A model generated the notes under the pieces. That model was not told the DNA's origin, did no database searches, and was given only the letters and a program-made list of their open reading frames with translations. The position numbers and the translations under genes are program-made. From positions 1 to 58,433 of the forward strand of contig NZ_NKHP01000027.1 in NCBI RefSeq assembly GCF_014467235.1: a stretch of DNA of 58,433 bases. The letters run 5' to 3'. Shown in pieces: positions 34,915-45,087 of this stretch (its first letter is position 1; each line of letters opens with the position of its first letter). The stretch comes from Xenorhabdus indica (lineage in GTDB: Bacteria; Pseudomonadota; Gammaproteobacteria; Enterobacterales; Enterobacteriaceae).

Positions 34915-35043
34915 ATGTCCTGTGAGTTTCAAGATGTAGCTAAAAAGTTGCAACTTGAAAGAAGGGCAGGGATAACAGGGATGTTATTTTATGGAAACTA
35001 TATTGAACATTTTCATGGATGGGAAAAATGTATGGTTCAATAA
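34915..35043 (+). pseudogene. BLUF-domain-like fragment
   Basis: 42 codons from an ATG with AGGGAG 8 bases upstream. The segment RRAGITGMLFYGNYIEHFHG follows the beta-alpha-beta pattern of BLUF blue-light sensor domains, where the usual form is ARxGITGLLLY followed by FxQxLEG. The N-terminal strand with the flavin-contacting Tyr is absent and a stop comes 11 residues later, so it cannot be a working photoreceptor. It overlaps the next gene by 53 bp in another frame. The resemblance is short, so it is tentative. Confidence 0.4.
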
Positions 35044-35515
35044 CTTCGTCAATATAAATGAAGTAATAATTTTATTTTTCTGCATCGTTTTATTTTTCTT
35101 AGCAGTGATCGATATAAAAACTTATCAGCTACCAGATATTCTCACTCAACCTTTATTATGGCTTGGATTGGTATTTAATAGTCATAGTGATGTAGTTCCA
35201 ATAAAGAGTGCGATATATGGCGCCATATCAGGGTATTTATATTTATGGGTATTGTATTGGTTTTGTCGGTATGCATTGAAGGAAGAGGGGATAGGTTACG
35301 GTGATTTAAAGTTGACTGCCGCAATTGGTGCATGGATTGGTATAGAAATGATACCTATGTTGATGTTGTTGGCTTCATTATCTGGGCTATTAGGGTTTGT
35401 TATAATTTGGCTGAAAAGAAAAAGCTATCCTGAATTTATCGCTTTTGGGCCTTATCTCTGTTTTTCTGCCATATTTTTGATGGTTTTTAATTTGCATGGG
35501 GCTAATGTGATTTAG
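34991..35515 (+). CDS. Prepilin peptidase-like protein (A24 family, short form)
   Basis: 174 residues with about six membrane helices. The two catalytic Asp motifs of type IV prepilin peptidases are present: AVIDIKTYQLPDILT and the GxGD box in EGIGYGDLKLTAAIG. The cytoplasmic methylase domain of PilD/GspO is missing, as in short archaeal- or TadV-like forms. The start is uncertain; an ATG at 35015 is also possible. It may serve yggR-linked or other type IV pilin-like proteins encoded elsewhere. It is absent from this position in E. coli. Confidence 0.85.
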   Translation: METILNIFMDGKNVWFNNFVNINEVIILFFCIVLFFLAVIDIKTYQLPDILTQPLLWLGLVFNSHSDVVPIKSAIYGAISGYLYLWVLYWFCRYALKEEGIGYGDLKLTAAIGAWIGIEMIPMLMLLASLSGLLGFVIIWLKRKSYPEFIAFGPYLCFSAIFLMVFNLHGANVI

Positions 35516-35864
35516 TTTTAGTAAACTTAGATAATTATCATATAAAATCTAAACATGATGCCTCTCCTTTTAAACTTTTGAACATCAGGAAATACATCAA
35601 AAAAGAAAAGCCACAACATGTTTATGCTTGTCACTGTAGCAGTATGTGGGGAAGAATGGTTGAGAGAGTTCATTTTATTCTTTAATATTTGCAATTTTAT
35701 AATTGTAGTGTGAAATATAGCGTGAGATATTTTGAGTCTTATGTTAGATGAAAATACTTACTCAAGAAATGTCTATTCTGACGATCACCACTTCCATAGG
35801 CGGTGGTTTAAGACTGGTAATAAAATATGGGTGCTACTTTTTTCGTAACACCCATATTTTTAAT
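35516..35864. other. AT-rich gene-free stretch between convergent genes
   Basis: No coding potential is seen. Its right edge holds the terminator at 35822-35860. Confidence 0.4.
35822..35860. terminator. Terminator behind the MBL-fold gene
   Basis: AAAATATGGGTG pairs perfectly with CACCCATATTTT over 12 bp; the A/T-rich flanks supply U-runs on both strands. It ends about 5 bp from the stop codon of the leftward gene. Confidence 0.85.
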
Positions 35865-36752
35865 TTATTGAGGCCACTTCATTTCGCCTTTCAATACTTT
35901 GGCACTTAATTCAAGACTGGATTCATCAGCAAGGTTTGGGTAATGTTTTTTCATGGCTGAAATTAATGCTTCTGAATCTTTTGCTTTTGGTAACTCTTTT
36001 TCCAGTGTAGTCAGATAATTTTGGGTAAAATTTACTGATTCCAATGTCATTGATGAATTTCCCAGATAATGACCGGGAACCACAGTTTTAGGTTTCAAGT
36101 TTTTGATTCGCTCTAATGTCTGCATCCAGTGCTGGCGTGATGATTTGGTCTGAGTATCAGCAATCCATACATGGATGTTGTCAGAAACAGTTACACCACC
36201 AACAACTGCTTTTAATTTCGGGATCCATACGAAAGTGCGGTCTGCGGCAGGGCCATTTAAACCTTCAACAATTAGTTTTTCACCATCTACGGTAAAGGTA
36301 TTTCCTTTCAATGGTTCAGGCACAATAATTTTTTGGGGTGCTTGATCTTGTAGGATGCCCCCCCAATAGACCAGTTTACCATCTTTGGTTTCTTTGATAG
36401 CTTTAATCGTTTCAGGTGAAGCGATCACTTTGGCATCAGGGAAAGCTTCAGTGATCACATCAAGGCCAAAATAAAAATCAGGATCAGATTGGCTGATGTA
36501 GATCGTTGTCAGTTTTTTACCGGTCTGCTGGATCATTTTAACCAGTTCTTGAGCGTCGCTTTTTTTGAATTGTGCATCGATCAGTACAACTTCATGTTTG
36601 CCACTGATGATTTCAGAAGAGACCGGGAAAATGCCGGCTTTGCCCGGATTGTAGACATCTAACTTAAGATCGGCAGCTTGGGCTAATGTCCCCATTCCCA
36701 GAGAGAGTGTTGCAGCCAGAACGGTATTTCGTATTGTTTTATGAGCCATCAT
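35865..36752 (-). CDS. MBL-fold protein with a degenerate metal-binding motif, exported
   Basis: 295 residues from ATGATG behind AGGA. A signal peptide ends near TLAQAADLKL. The metallo-beta-lactamase scaffold is recognisable (VLIDAQFKK, GGVTVSDNIHVWIADT, VVPGHYLG), but the HxHxDH motif is replaced by SQSDPDFYFG, so two His ligands are gone while the Asp region and a later His remain. It may have lost hydrolase activity or use another chemistry. It is divergent from a LysR regulator that probably controls it. Confidence 0.85.
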   Translation of the reverse strand: MMAHKTIRNTVLAATLSLGMGTLAQAADLKLDVYNPGKAGIFPVSSEIISGKHEVVLIDAQFKKSDAQELVKMIQQTGKKLTTIYISQSDPDFYFGLDVITEAFPDAKVIASPETIKAIKETKDGKLVYWGGILQDQAPQKIIVPEPLKGNTFTVDGEKLIVEGLNGPAADRTFVWIPKLKAVVGGVTVSDNIHVWIADTQTKSSRQHWMQTLERIKNLKPKTVVPGHYLGNSSMTLESVNFTQNYLTTLEKELPKAKDSEALISAMKKHYPNLADESSLELSAKVLKGEMKWPQ

Positions 36753-36887
36753 CGAATTCCTATACAAAAATGCTTATTTGCTTGAGCGATTCATATAATA
36801 AATTGCATATTTCGATTTAAAAATCCCATTACTGGCAACTATTTGTTGCATATATCGAGCTAATCAACATGGAGATACAGAGACAAG

Positions 36888-37802
36888 ATGGACAGGATCA
36901 CCGCAGCACAGGTTTTTGTCACAATTGTTGAACAGGGCAGTTTGAGTGCAGCAGCAGAACGACTTGATATGTCACGGGCAATGGTGTCACGTTACCTATC
37001 TGAAATGGAAAGATGGGCAGCAGTTCGTCTTCTGCATCGCACAACGCGTAACATAAGTCTGACTTCAGAGGGAGAGCAGGCTTATCAGCGTAGCCTTAAA
37101 TTAATGGAGTTAGCGGAAGCGATGCCAACTCAGCAATTGGCAGAGGCTCATACCCTGAAAGGATTATTAAGGGTAGGTTGCTCTCAATCGTTGGGAGTCA
37201 GCGCACTGTCTGTGGCGATTACTGAATTTATGCGGAAGTATCCTCAGGTCGCTGTTAATCTGCAAGTCAATAATAAAGTCATTAAATTGGTTGAAGAACG
37301 CATTGATTTAGCAATCCGCATTACCAATAATTTGGAGCCGAATTTGATTGCTCGTCCGCTATCGACTTGTCATTCTGTTGTTTGTGCCGCTCCCTCTTAT
37401 TTAGATGGCAAAATAATCCCGCAAAAACCCGTCGATTTGGCAGAACATAATTGCCTGACATATAACTTTTTTGGTAAGAGCTTATGGCTGTTCGAAAAAC
37501 AACATCAGCAGTATTCAGTTCCTGTCAGTGGGACGTTAAGTGCCAATGAATCTACGGTGCTTATGGAAGCCACATTGCAAGGAGCCGGTATCACTATGCA
37601 ACCTTATTATTCCGTCTCACCTTACTTAAAATCCGGGCAGTTGATTGAGCTATTACCTGATTATCAACCTCAGGCGATGGGAATTTACGGTATTTATGTT
37701 AGCCGTCAAAATATGCCCGCCACTTTACGGGCATTATTGGATTTTCTGGTTGAGTGGTTTGCATCTTCTCCCCACTGGCAACAATTAATGTTGAAAAGCT
37801 AA
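36888..37802 (+). CDS. LysR-family transcriptional regulator
   Basis: 304 residues: an N-terminal winged helix (AAQVFVTIVEQGSLSAAAER, then MSRAMVSRYLSEME) and a substrate-binding domain. The N-terminal form MDRITAAQVFVTIVEQGS is the DsdC/AaeR-like subgroup that often acts on a divergent neighbour, here the MBL-fold gene 135 bp away. Its 3' end overlaps the lysR gene by 18 bp tail to tail. Confidence 0.93.
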   Translation: MDRITAAQVFVTIVEQGSLSAAAERLDMSRAMVSRYLSEMERWAAVRLLHRTTRNISLTSEGEQAYQRSLKLMELAEAMPTQQLAEAHTLKGLLRVGCSQSLGVSALSVAITEFMRKYPQVAVNLQVNNKVIKLVEERIDLAIRITNNLEPNLIARPLSTCHSVVCAAPSYLDGKIIPQKPVDLAEHNCLTYNFFGKSLWLFEKQHQQYSVPVSGTLSANESTVLMEATLQGAGITMQPYYSVSPYLKSGQLIELLPDYQPQAMGIYGIYVSRQNMPATLRALLDFLVEWFASSPHWQQLMLKS

Positions 37803-38714
37803 TGCTAATTTTTGTGGAAAGAGATCAGCCTGCTGCTTTAAATGAGTAATAAATATTTCGACAGGCTCTGAAGATGGGCGATGAATAGGTTTAATTAAGC
37901 TGACTGTGAACGGAATTTCGATACTGAATGGCCGCATGCAGAGCCCGGCATTTTTATCCAGATAATCCAGTGCTGTCAGTGGGTTGACAATCGATACACC
38001 AATACCTTCACTGATCATGGCGCATACTGATGCCGCACTGTGAGTTTCCATGATCATTTTGCGTGAGACCTGATATTTGTTAAATATCGCATCAATCAGT
38101 TGTCTGTAGCTATCTGTAATAGAGAGGCTGATAAACGGCTGTCCATGAAAATCTTCTGGTTCTAGTCGCGCTTTTTGTGTGAGTGGATGGTTGGTGGGCA
38201 AAACACAAACTTCATTCAATGTCATCAAGGTTTCACGTCCGGTTCCCGCGGGTGTCTGCATATGTTCAGTCAAACCGAGATCGTAGCGTTGTGCTGAAAG
38301 CCATTCTTCCAGTAGTGGTGATTCTTGTGGAATGATTGTTAGCTGCGCATCAGGGTAGGATTGGATAAAGCTATGACAGGCTTTAGGCAATAAGGATTGG
38401 GAAAATACTGGCAAACAGGTCATGGATAGTTGGGCATATTCAAACTGGCGGATACAATCTGCCGTATTGAGTATTCTTTCCAACCCGTAATAGGAACGCT
38501 GTACCTCTTCAAATAGTCTTATTCCCTGTGCTGTTGGGAATAAACGCCCCTTTATCCGATCAAATAACTTCAATTTCAGTAATTGTTCAAAGCGTGCCAG
38601 TTCACGGCTCACCGTTGGTTGTGAGGTTTTCAATAAAATCGCTGCATCAGTCAGATTCTTGGTGGTCATGACTGCATGAAAAATCTCTATATGTCGCCAT
38701 GAACAGGTGTGCAT
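37785..38714 (-). CDS. lysR: LysR, activator of lysA
   Basis: 309 residues, the E. coli LysR size. The HTH region NLTDAAILLKTSQPTVSREL is typical, and the gene is divergent from lysA as in E. coli, where LysR with diaminopimelate activates lysA. The 200-bp intergenic space should hold its operator. Confidence 0.93.
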   Translation of the reverse strand: MHTCSWRHIEIFHAVMTTKNLTDAAILLKTSQPTVSRELARFEQLLKLKLFDRIKGRLFPTAQGIRLFEEVQRSYYGLERILNTADCIRQFEYAQLSMTCLPVFSQSLLPKACHSFIQSYPDAQLTIIPQESPLLEEWLSAQRYDLGLTEHMQTPAGTGRETLMTLNEVCVLPTNHPLTQKARLEPEDFHGQPFISLSITDSYRQLIDAIFNKYQVSRKMIMETHSAASVCAMISEGIGVSIVNPLTALDYLDKNAGLCMRPFSIEIPFTVSLIKPIHRPSSEPVEIFITHLKQQADLFPQKLALAFQH

Positions 38715-38923
38715 AACCTTCCCCCCTTTTTATTTGGTTTGCTTTTTCACGTAAGGTAATTATCTATATTGAAAGTCATATAAACTGGATACCACATAAT
38801 AATGCGTTTAAAAAGAAAGCAAAGCGATATCACAGATGAATAGATGATAGTGAAAAGGATATTTTTATTCCTGTCTGATTGGTGCCAATAATGAAGCATC
38901 GGCTGATTTATGAGAAAGTCTCA

Positions 38924-40222
38924 ATGACAAAACCAACTCTTACCACTTCTTTAAGTAAAAATTTTACACCAGAGAAACTCCTTAGCTTGCCCGCTGTTTA
39001 TGGAACACCCTTGTGGATATATGACAGCGCTATCATTATCAGGCAAATCGAACAGTTAAAGCAGTTTGATGTTATTCGTTTTGCACAAAAAGCCTGTTCC
39101 AATACCCATATTCTGCGTTTAATGAGAAAACAAGGTATCAAAGTGGATTCGGTGTCATTAGGAGAAATTGAACGTGCGCTTCATGCCGGATTTCAGCCAG
39201 GACGTGATAAATCAGAAATCGTATTCACTGCTGATCTGATTAATGAAGAGACGTTGGATCGTGTAATTGAATTAGATATACCCGTTAATGCAGGCTCTAT
39301 CGATATGCTGGAACAGATTGGTCAACGTCAGGCTGACCATCCGGTTTGGCTGCGTATTAATCCGGGATTCGGGCATGGTCATAGTCAGAAGACTAATACC
39401 GGCGGTGAAAACAGTAAGCATGGGATCTGGTTTCAGGATTTGCCTTTAGCTCTTGAGAAAGTTCGTCAATATAAACTGAACCTGATAGGTTTGCATATGC
39501 ATATTGGTTCAGGGGTTGATTACCAACATCTTGCCAATGTTTGTGATGCTATGGTGGAACAGGCTGTATTGTGTGGGGTGGATATTCAGGCCATTTCGGC
39601 AGGAGGAGGGTTATCCATCCCCTATAAAATCGGTGAAGAAGTTGTAGATACCGACCATTATTACAGTTTATGGCATAAAGCACGCCAACGTATTGAACAG
39701 CAACTGGGGCATCATATTGAGTTGGAAATTGAACCTGGTCGTTTTTTGCTTGCCGAAGCAGGGATTTTGATGACAGAAGTACGGGCGGTAAAGTCTATGG
39801 GAAGTCGCCATTATGTGCTGGCAGATGCAGGTTTCAATGATTTGATGCGGCCAGCAATGTATGGCAGTTATCACCATATTTCTGTGTTGTCTGAAAATGA
39901 GTTAGCTGGAAATGGGCAAAATAGTGAAGGTAAGAGCAGCGAAAGGACAAACTTACAGGAAACGTTGGTGGCAGGACCATTATGTGAATCAGGAGATGTC
40001 TTTACTCAGTTGGAAGGGGGGGAGGTTATTCCCCGTATGTTGCCTGATGTTTCTGTCGGGGATTATCTGATTTTCCATGATACAGGTGCTTACGGTGCAT
40101 CTATGTCCTCAAATTATAATAGCCGGCCTCTGATCCCTGAAATATTGTTTGTTGATGGTGAACCTCGTTTAATTCGACGTCGGCAGACAATACAAGAATT
40201 GTTATCACTGGAAGTGATGTAA
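38924..40222 (+). CDS. lysA: Diaminopimelate decarboxylase
   Basis: 432 residues from the ATG at 38924; upstream in-frame TTG and ATG codons would add non-family residues. The PLP-barrel enzyme has the cofactor Lys in RFAQKACSNTHILR, the glycine loop ISAGGGLSIPYK, EIEPGRFLLAEAG and the C-terminal CESGDVF. It makes lysine from meso-DAP, the last step of the pathway. Between YHHISV and TLVAGPLC it carries a slightly long polar loop (residues about 325-345). Confidence 0.95.
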   Translation: MTKPTLTTSLSKNFTPEKLLSLPAVYGTPLWIYDSAIIIRQIEQLKQFDVIRFAQKACSNTHILRLMRKQGIKVDSVSLGEIERALHAGFQPGRDKSEIVFTADLINEETLDRVIELDIPVNAGSIDMLEQIGQRQADHPVWLRINPGFGHGHSQKTNTGGENSKHGIWFQDLPLALEKVRQYKLNLIGLHMHIGSGVDYQHLANVCDAMVEQAVLCGVDIQAISAGGGLSIPYKIGEEVVDTDHYYSLWHKARQRIEQQLGHHIELEIEPGRFLLAEAGILMTEVRAVKSMGSRHYVLADAGFNDLMRPAMYGSYHHISVLSENELAGNGQNSEGKSSERTNLQETLVAGPLCESGDVFTQLEGGEVIPRMLPDVSVGDYLIFHDTGAYGASMSSNYNSRPLIPEILFVDGEPRLIRRRQTIQELLSLEVM

Positions 40223-40224
40223 GA

Positions 40225-40255
40225 ATATGAGGGCATAAAGCCCCCATATTTTTTA
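40225..40255. terminator. Bidirectional terminator between lysA and fadE
   Basis: ATATGAGGGC and GCCCCCATAT pair with one mismatch around ATAAA, followed by T's. The flanking genes converge. Confidence 0.75.
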
Positions 40256-40286
40256 GCACTTATTTATTATCTGTACCATTCCAGCA

Positions 40287-42734
40287 TCAGGCTGCTTCAG
40301 TCTGTTGCTGATTTTTAGACTTTTTTGTTGCATTGGGGACAGCAAAGGCATCTGCTTCAAATTCATCAACATTGATTGAACGCAGTCTGCTGACTTCTGC
40401 GCGTTTCAGGATATCAGCTTCTTCCTTAGTGATCTTATTATCCGCTAATGCTTTTTCAGCCAACTGATCCAGACGTGTGAAACTCAGGTTTTTACCTGCT
40501 TCACGGCTCAGGCGGGCGTGAATAGGTTCTGCAGCAATAATGTCATGCAATGCTTCTTCCAATAATCCATGAGGATTATGCTCACTTGGTGTCAGGTATT
40601 GCCCACGACCAATCCGGTCACGAGTTGCGGATGGTGTTTGTAATATCTGTGCCAGCTTGTGATCCAATTTATCAGATGGTGCAGTATGTGAGCGGCCTAA
40701 CGGGAAGATAATCACTCGCATTAAACCGGCAATCATACGATTAGGGAAGTTACGCAGCAAATCGTTCAGGGCCTGTTCTGCCTGATGCAAGGTATCTTCT
40801 ACAGCCCATTGAACCAGTGGTAGATCTTCTTTTTGGCGACCTTCATCTTCGTAACGTTTTAAGGTCGCTGTTGCCAGGAAAAGTTGACTCAGAATATCAC
40901 CTAAACGGGCAGAGATACGTTCACGACGTTTTAAACTGCCACCCAATACCCCCATGGAAACATCAGACATTAGGGCCAGGTTTGCACTCAGGCGATTGAT
41001 GTGCTGATAGTAACGACGCGTTGCATCATTGACTGGGGTATTGCTGGTTCTGCCATTGGTAATACCTAACCACAGGCTGCGTAATGTATTGCTGGCAACG
41101 TGTCCTAAGTGACCGAACAATGCTTTATCAAACGCTTTGACATCATTGTCTCCTGCTGCGGCTATTTCAGCCAGAACATAAGGGTGGCAGCGGATTGCAC
41201 CTTGACCAAAGATAATCATGCTACGGGTCAGAATATTCGCACCTTCTACGGTAATAGCAATAGGTGCACCCTGATAACCACGAGCCAGGAAGTTAGACGG
41301 GCCGAGGCAGATACCTTTACCACCAGCGATATCCATTGCATCAATAATGGAACGCTGTCCTCTGTGGGTACAGTGATATTTCACGATAGCAGACAGAACG
41401 GCAGGTTTTTCGTCCAGCATAATGCCACTTGTGATCATTGTTGCCGCAGCATCCATCAGGTAAGCGTTACCTGCGATGCGGGCCAGTGGCTCTTCAATAC
41501 CTTCCATTTTGCCGATAGGCAGTTTGAATTGACGACGGATATAAGAGTAAGCACCGATAGCCATAGCTGCGCTTTTCAATCCACCAGTGGCATTGGATGG
41601 TAGGGTAATACCACGACCAACAGACAGACACTCAACCAGCATACGCCAGCCTTGTCCTGCCATTTTCGGTCCACCAATGATGTAATCGATAGGAACGAAA
41701 ATATCTTTACCGCGGGTTGGCCCATTCTGGAATGGAATATTCAAAGGGAAATGACGATGGCCGATTTCAACACCTGGGGTATTTGTTGGGATCAGGGCAC
41801 AGGTTATACCCAATGATTCAGCCTCACCCAATAAGTGATCCGGGTCATACAGTTTGAATGCCAGACCCAATACAGTCGCGATAGGAGCAAGAGTAATATA
41901 ACGCTTGTTCCAGTTCAGGCGTATACCGAGTACTTGTTCGCCTTGCCATTCGCCCACACAGACGATACCAGTATCAGGAATTGCCCCTGCATCTGAGCCG
42001 GCTTCCGGGCTGGTCAAAGCAAAACAAGGGATCTCTTCGCCACGGGCGAGGCCGGGAAGATAACGTTTTTTCTGCTCATCTGTACCATAGTGCTGCAACA
42101 GTTCACCAGGTCCCAATGAGTTAGGCACACCAACAGTTATCGCCAGAATACCGGAGACACCTGCCAGTTTTTGCAGAACTTGTGATTGCGCATAAGCTGA
42201 GAATTCCAGCCCGCCGTATTCTTTTTTGATGATCATGGCAAAGAAACGGTGCTTTTTCAGATAGGCCCAAAGCTCTGGAGGTAAGTCAGCTAATTCATGA
42301 CTGATTTGGAAATCATTTGCCATACGGCAGGCTTCTTCCACGGGGCCATTAATGAATGCTTGTTCTTCATCGGTTAACTGTGGTTTTGGATAGTTATGCA
42401 ATTTATTCCAGTCAGGGTTACCGCGAAACAAATCACCTTCCCACCATGTTGTACCAGCATCAATCGCCTCTTTCTCTGTACTGGACATACTTGGCATAAC
42501 TTTGCGGAATGCTTTCAGACCAGGCGCAGAAAATAGAGAGATACGAGTTGGAGTAAAGACAAGGGGGAACAGGATAATAGCGAGTGGTAACAGCAACCAG
42601 TAGCTCCAAAGACCTGTAACACCCATGATGAATGTATAGGCAATAAGCAGTAAGCCGCTGGCAGTCAGGCTGACTTTGCGGTAACAAAGCCCGCCAATCA
42701 AGACTAAAAACAAAATAATGCTGAGGACGGTCAT
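40287..42734 (-). CDS. fadE: Acyl-CoA dehydrogenase FadE
   Basis: 815 residues, matching E. coli FadE (about 814), much longer than ordinary acyl-CoA dehydrogenases. Two N-terminal membrane helices are followed by the dehydrogenase core ([39 protein letters not shown]) and a C-terminal DUF1974 region. It starts each beta-oxidation round by forming the trans-2-enoyl-CoA. A FadR-like site lies 35-50 bp upstream of the start. Confidence 0.96.
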   Translation of the reverse strand: MTVLSIILFLVLIGGLCYRKVSLTASGLLLIAYTFIMGVTGLWSYWLLLPLAIILFPLVFTPTRISLFSAPGLKAFRKVMPSMSSTEKEAIDAGTTWWEGDLFRGNPDWNKLHNYPKPQLTDEEQAFINGPVEEACRMANDFQISHELADLPPELWAYLKKHRFFAMIIKKEYGGLEFSAYAQSQVLQKLAGVSGILAITVGVPNSLGPGELLQHYGTDEQKKRYLPGLARGEEIPCFALTSPEAGSDAGAIPDTGIVCVGEWQGEQVLGIRLNWNKRYITLAPIATVLGLAFKLYDPDHLLGEAESLGITCALIPTNTPGVEIGHRHFPLNIPFQNGPTRGKDIFVPIDYIIGGPKMAGQGWRMLVECLSVGRGITLPSNATGGLKSAAMAIGAYSYIRRQFKLPIGKMEGIEEPLARIAGNAYLMDAAATMITSGIMLDEKPAVLSAIVKYHCTHRGQRSIIDAMDIAGGKGICLGPSNFLARGYQGAPIAITVEGANILTRSMIIFGQGAIRCHPYVLAEIAAAGDNDVKAFDKALFGHLGHVASNTLRSLWLGITNGRTSNTPVNDATRRYYQHINRLSANLALMSDVSMGVLGGSLKRRERISARLGDILSQLFLATATLKRYEDEGRQKEDLPLVQWAVEDTLHQAEQALNDLLRNFPNRMIAGLMRVIIFPLGRSHTAPSDKLDHKLAQILQTPSATRDRIGRGQYLTPSEHNPHGLLEEALHDIIAAEPIHARLSREAGKNLSFTRLDQLAEKALADNKITKEEADILKRAEVSRLRSINVDEFEADAFAVPNATKKSKNQQQTEAA

Positions 42735-42767
42735 AGTAAAACTCCTGTAAATCTCAGGTTGAGTCGT

Positions 42768-42784
42768 CAGAGGTCTGACCTGTT
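42768..42784 (-). promoter_or_regulatory. FadR-operator-like site upstream of fadE
   Basis: CAGAGGTCTGACCTGTT contains the dyad AGGTCTGACCT and agrees with the FadR consensus (AGCTGGTCCGACNTGTT) at most core positions by hand. It is placed in the fadE leader, where FadR repression is known in E. coli. Confidence 0.55.
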
Positions 42785-42992
42785 GTGATGTCCTTCTTTT
42801 TTAGATGAGGAAAAGAGAATTATCAATATATTTACATCTTAATTACAATCTGGCTCACAAAGTCATTGAAGTTTTTGGTGGGGGAAGTTCTTAGAGATGT
42901 GATGGTATCTTCTTTCAGGGGGTGGAATCCGTTACACTGGGTAATTGTTGTTATTAATCCCGAAGCCCTTTCCTTTCAGGAGTATGAGTCCC

Positions 42993-43574
42993 ATGTATCA
43001 AGATCTGATCCGCAATGAGTTATCCGAAGCCGCAGAGACGCTGGCTAATTTCCTCAACGATAATACAAATATTGAGGCCATCCAAAAAGCGGCCGTTTTG
43101 TTGGCTGATTCATTTAAGGCGGGAGGAAAAGTGCTTTCGTGTGGTAATGGGGGTTCACATTGTGATGCTATGCATTTTGCGGAAGAGTTGACGGGCCGTT
43201 ATCGCGAAAATCGTCCGGGATATCCTGGTATCGCTATTTCTGATCCTAGCCATTTATCCTGTGTTAGCAATGATTTTGGCTATGATTATGTGTTTTCCCG
43301 TTATATTGAGGCCGTTGGTCAGAAGGGTGATGTTTTGCTTGGAATTTCGACTTCGGGCAATTCCGGTAATATTATTAAAGCAATTGAAGCTGCCCGCGCA
43401 AAAGGGATGAAAGTCATTACGCTGACTGGTAAAGATGGCGGCAAAATGGCAGAAACCGCAGATGTTGAAATTCGTGTACCGCATTTCGGTTATGCAGATC
43501 GTATTCAGGAAGTTCATATCAAAGTGATCCATATTTTGATTCAGTTGATTGAAAAAGAAATGGTAAGAGTCTGA
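42993..43574 (+). CDS. gmhA: D-sedoheptulose 7-phosphate isomerase
   Basis: 193 residues from [20 protein letters not shown], the family start; AGGAG is 10 bases upstream. The SIS-domain features are [20 protein letters not shown] and [18 protein letters not shown]. It makes D-glycero-D-manno-heptose 7-phosphate, the first step to inner-core LPS heptose. Also called lpcA. Confidence 0.96.
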   Translation: MYQDLIRNELSEAAETLANFLNDNTNIEAIQKAAVLLADSFKAGGKVLSCGNGGSHCDAMHFAEELTGRYRENRPGYPGIAISDPSHLSCVSNDFGYDYVFSRYIEAVGQKGDVLLGISTSGNSGNIIKAIEAARAKGMKVITLTGKDGGKMAETADVEIRVPHFGYADRIQEVHIKVIHILIQLIEKEMVRV

Positions 43575-43608
43575 TTACAGATTGTCAGGTGCAGGTTAGA
43601 GGTAGGCA

Positions 43609-44376
43609 ATGTGTGAATTACTTGGCATGAATGCCAATGTACCAACGGATATTGTTTTCAGTTTGAGTGGACTGATCCAACGTGGCGGGAATACCGGCCC
43701 TCATAGGGACGGTTGGGGAATCACGTTCTATGAAGGATTGGGTTACCGGACTTTCAAAGATCACCAACCCTGTTATCATTCACCTGTTGCCCGCTTTATT
43801 CAGGGTTATCCGATCAAATCAGAAGCCATTATTGCCCATATTCGTCAGGCCAACCGCGGCAATGTATCTCTGGTCAATACCCATCCGTTTACACGTGAAT
43901 TGTGGGGCAGACACTGGACTTACGCTCATAATGGTCAATTGAAAGGATACCGTCACCTGAAAACGGGGAATTATCGTCCGGTTGGTGAAACTGACAGTGA
44001 GCGGGCATTTTGTTGGATATTGCACCAATTATCAATCAGATACCCTAAGCGGCCTGCTAACTGGTCTGCGGTGTTCCGTTTTATTGCCTCATTGGCTGAT
44101 GAACTCAGGGAAAAAGGGGTGTTCAATATGCTGTTATCTGACGGGAAATTTATGATGGCCTATTGTTCGACACAATTGCATTGGATTACCCGTCGGTCAC
44201 CTTTCGGTAAGGCGACATTGCTCGATCAGGATATTGAAATTGATTTTCAGCAACATACCCACCCTGATGATGTGGTATCAGTGATCGCAACTCAGCCTTT
44301 AACGCATAATGAAGCCTGGAATAAAATTGAGCCGGGGAGCTATGCTTTATTTCACCTTGGTGAACGCATACTCTGA
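43609..44376 (+). CDS. yafJ: Class II glutamine amidotransferase YafJ
   Basis: 255 residues. The N-terminal nucleophile Cys2 is in MCELLGMNANVPTD, and GGNTGPHRDGWG, RQANRGNVSLVNTHPF and YAHNGQLKGY complete the Ntn-hydrolase site. The synthase partner is not known. It follows gmhA by 34 bp and overlaps yafK tail to tail by 30 bp. Confidence 0.93.
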   Translation: MCELLGMNANVPTDIVFSLSGLIQRGGNTGPHRDGWGITFYEGLGYRTFKDHQPCYHSPVARFIQGYPIKSEAIIAHIRQANRGNVSLVNTHPFTRELWGRHWTYAHNGQLKGYRHLKTGNYRPVGETDSERAFCWILHQLSIRYPKRPANWSAVFRFIASLADELREKGVFNMLLSDGKFMMAYCSTQLHWITRRSPFGKATLLDQDIEIDFQQHTHPDDVVSVIATQPLTHNEAWNKIEPGSYALFHLGERIL

Positions 44377-45087
44377 TTGATTTTTCCGAACAGGTGGAGG
44401 TGTTACGCTAACAATATAGCGCCCTCTGATGACATTGACAGTAGCGGGTATGCCGCTTTTGACAAAATATTCATAGGCAGGTTGTAACTGTTCCCAAAAT
44501 GAGTAATTAACGTTATTGTGATGGCGTCTCATATTTGATGGCGTCATCCTGAAAGGGTAAATATTAATCTTAATTTCACGTTGCCCATGATGGAGCGCAC
44601 TTTCCGCATATCGATATATCTCATCCATATAACGATTAGTCATGGCATAGCAGCCAATGGATTTACATTCACCATGGATCATTAAATTCTTACCAGAATA
44701 ACCTTGGTATTTATCAAATTCGTTAGGAAAGCCCAAATTAATGGCCCGATAATAGCTGCTATCCGGCTTTAACTGTTTAAGGTTGACATGGTAAAAACCT
44801 TCCGGGCTTTTGAAATCACCGGTCAATATCTTGGGGCCAAGACCACCAGAGTAATTACAAACAGGGTATCGTTGGGTTAATTGATAATGTCCGGTGCTGT
44901 TTTTGGTATAGAGTTCAAGAATTTTTTCTTCTTTGAATATTTGAATGAAGATCTCAGCGCCAAGTTGTCTTAATGGTGAGTGTTCACTTAATGAATTATT
45001 CCTTGATAATGCGCCTTTAGCCAGAGTAAAAATTGGCATATTGGTAAGAAGTAAGATGAGTGAGAAATAAATAAATTTTTCTTTCAT
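44347..45087 (-). CDS. dpaA: YkuD-fold peptidoglycan-Lpp amidase YafK/DpaA
   Basis: 246 residues with a signal peptide ending near FTLAKG. The L,D-transpeptidase catalytic site is MIHGECKSIGCYAMT with the active Cys. In E. coli YafK (DpaA, formerly LdtF) cuts Braun's lipoprotein from peptidoglycan rather than forming 3-3 links. The motif CYAMT rather than CIRM fits that subgroup. Confidence 0.9.
   Translation of the reverse strand: MKEKFIYFSLILLLTNMPIFTLAKGALSRNNSLSEHSPLRQLGAEIFIQIFKEEKILELYTKNSTGHYQLTQRYPVCNYSGGLGPKILTGDFKSPEGFYHVNLKQLKPDSSYYRAINLGFPNEFDKYQGYSGKNLMIHGECKSIGCYAMTNRYMDEIYRYAESALHHGQREIKINIYPFRMTPSNMRRHHNNVNYSFWEQLQPAYEYFVKSGIPATVNVIRGRYIVSVTPPPVRKNQSEYAFTKVK

Noticed and set aside
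30764..35515. A type IV pilus operon
   Set aside because: Only a PilT-like ATPase and a short prepilin peptidase are present, with unrelated core genes between them.
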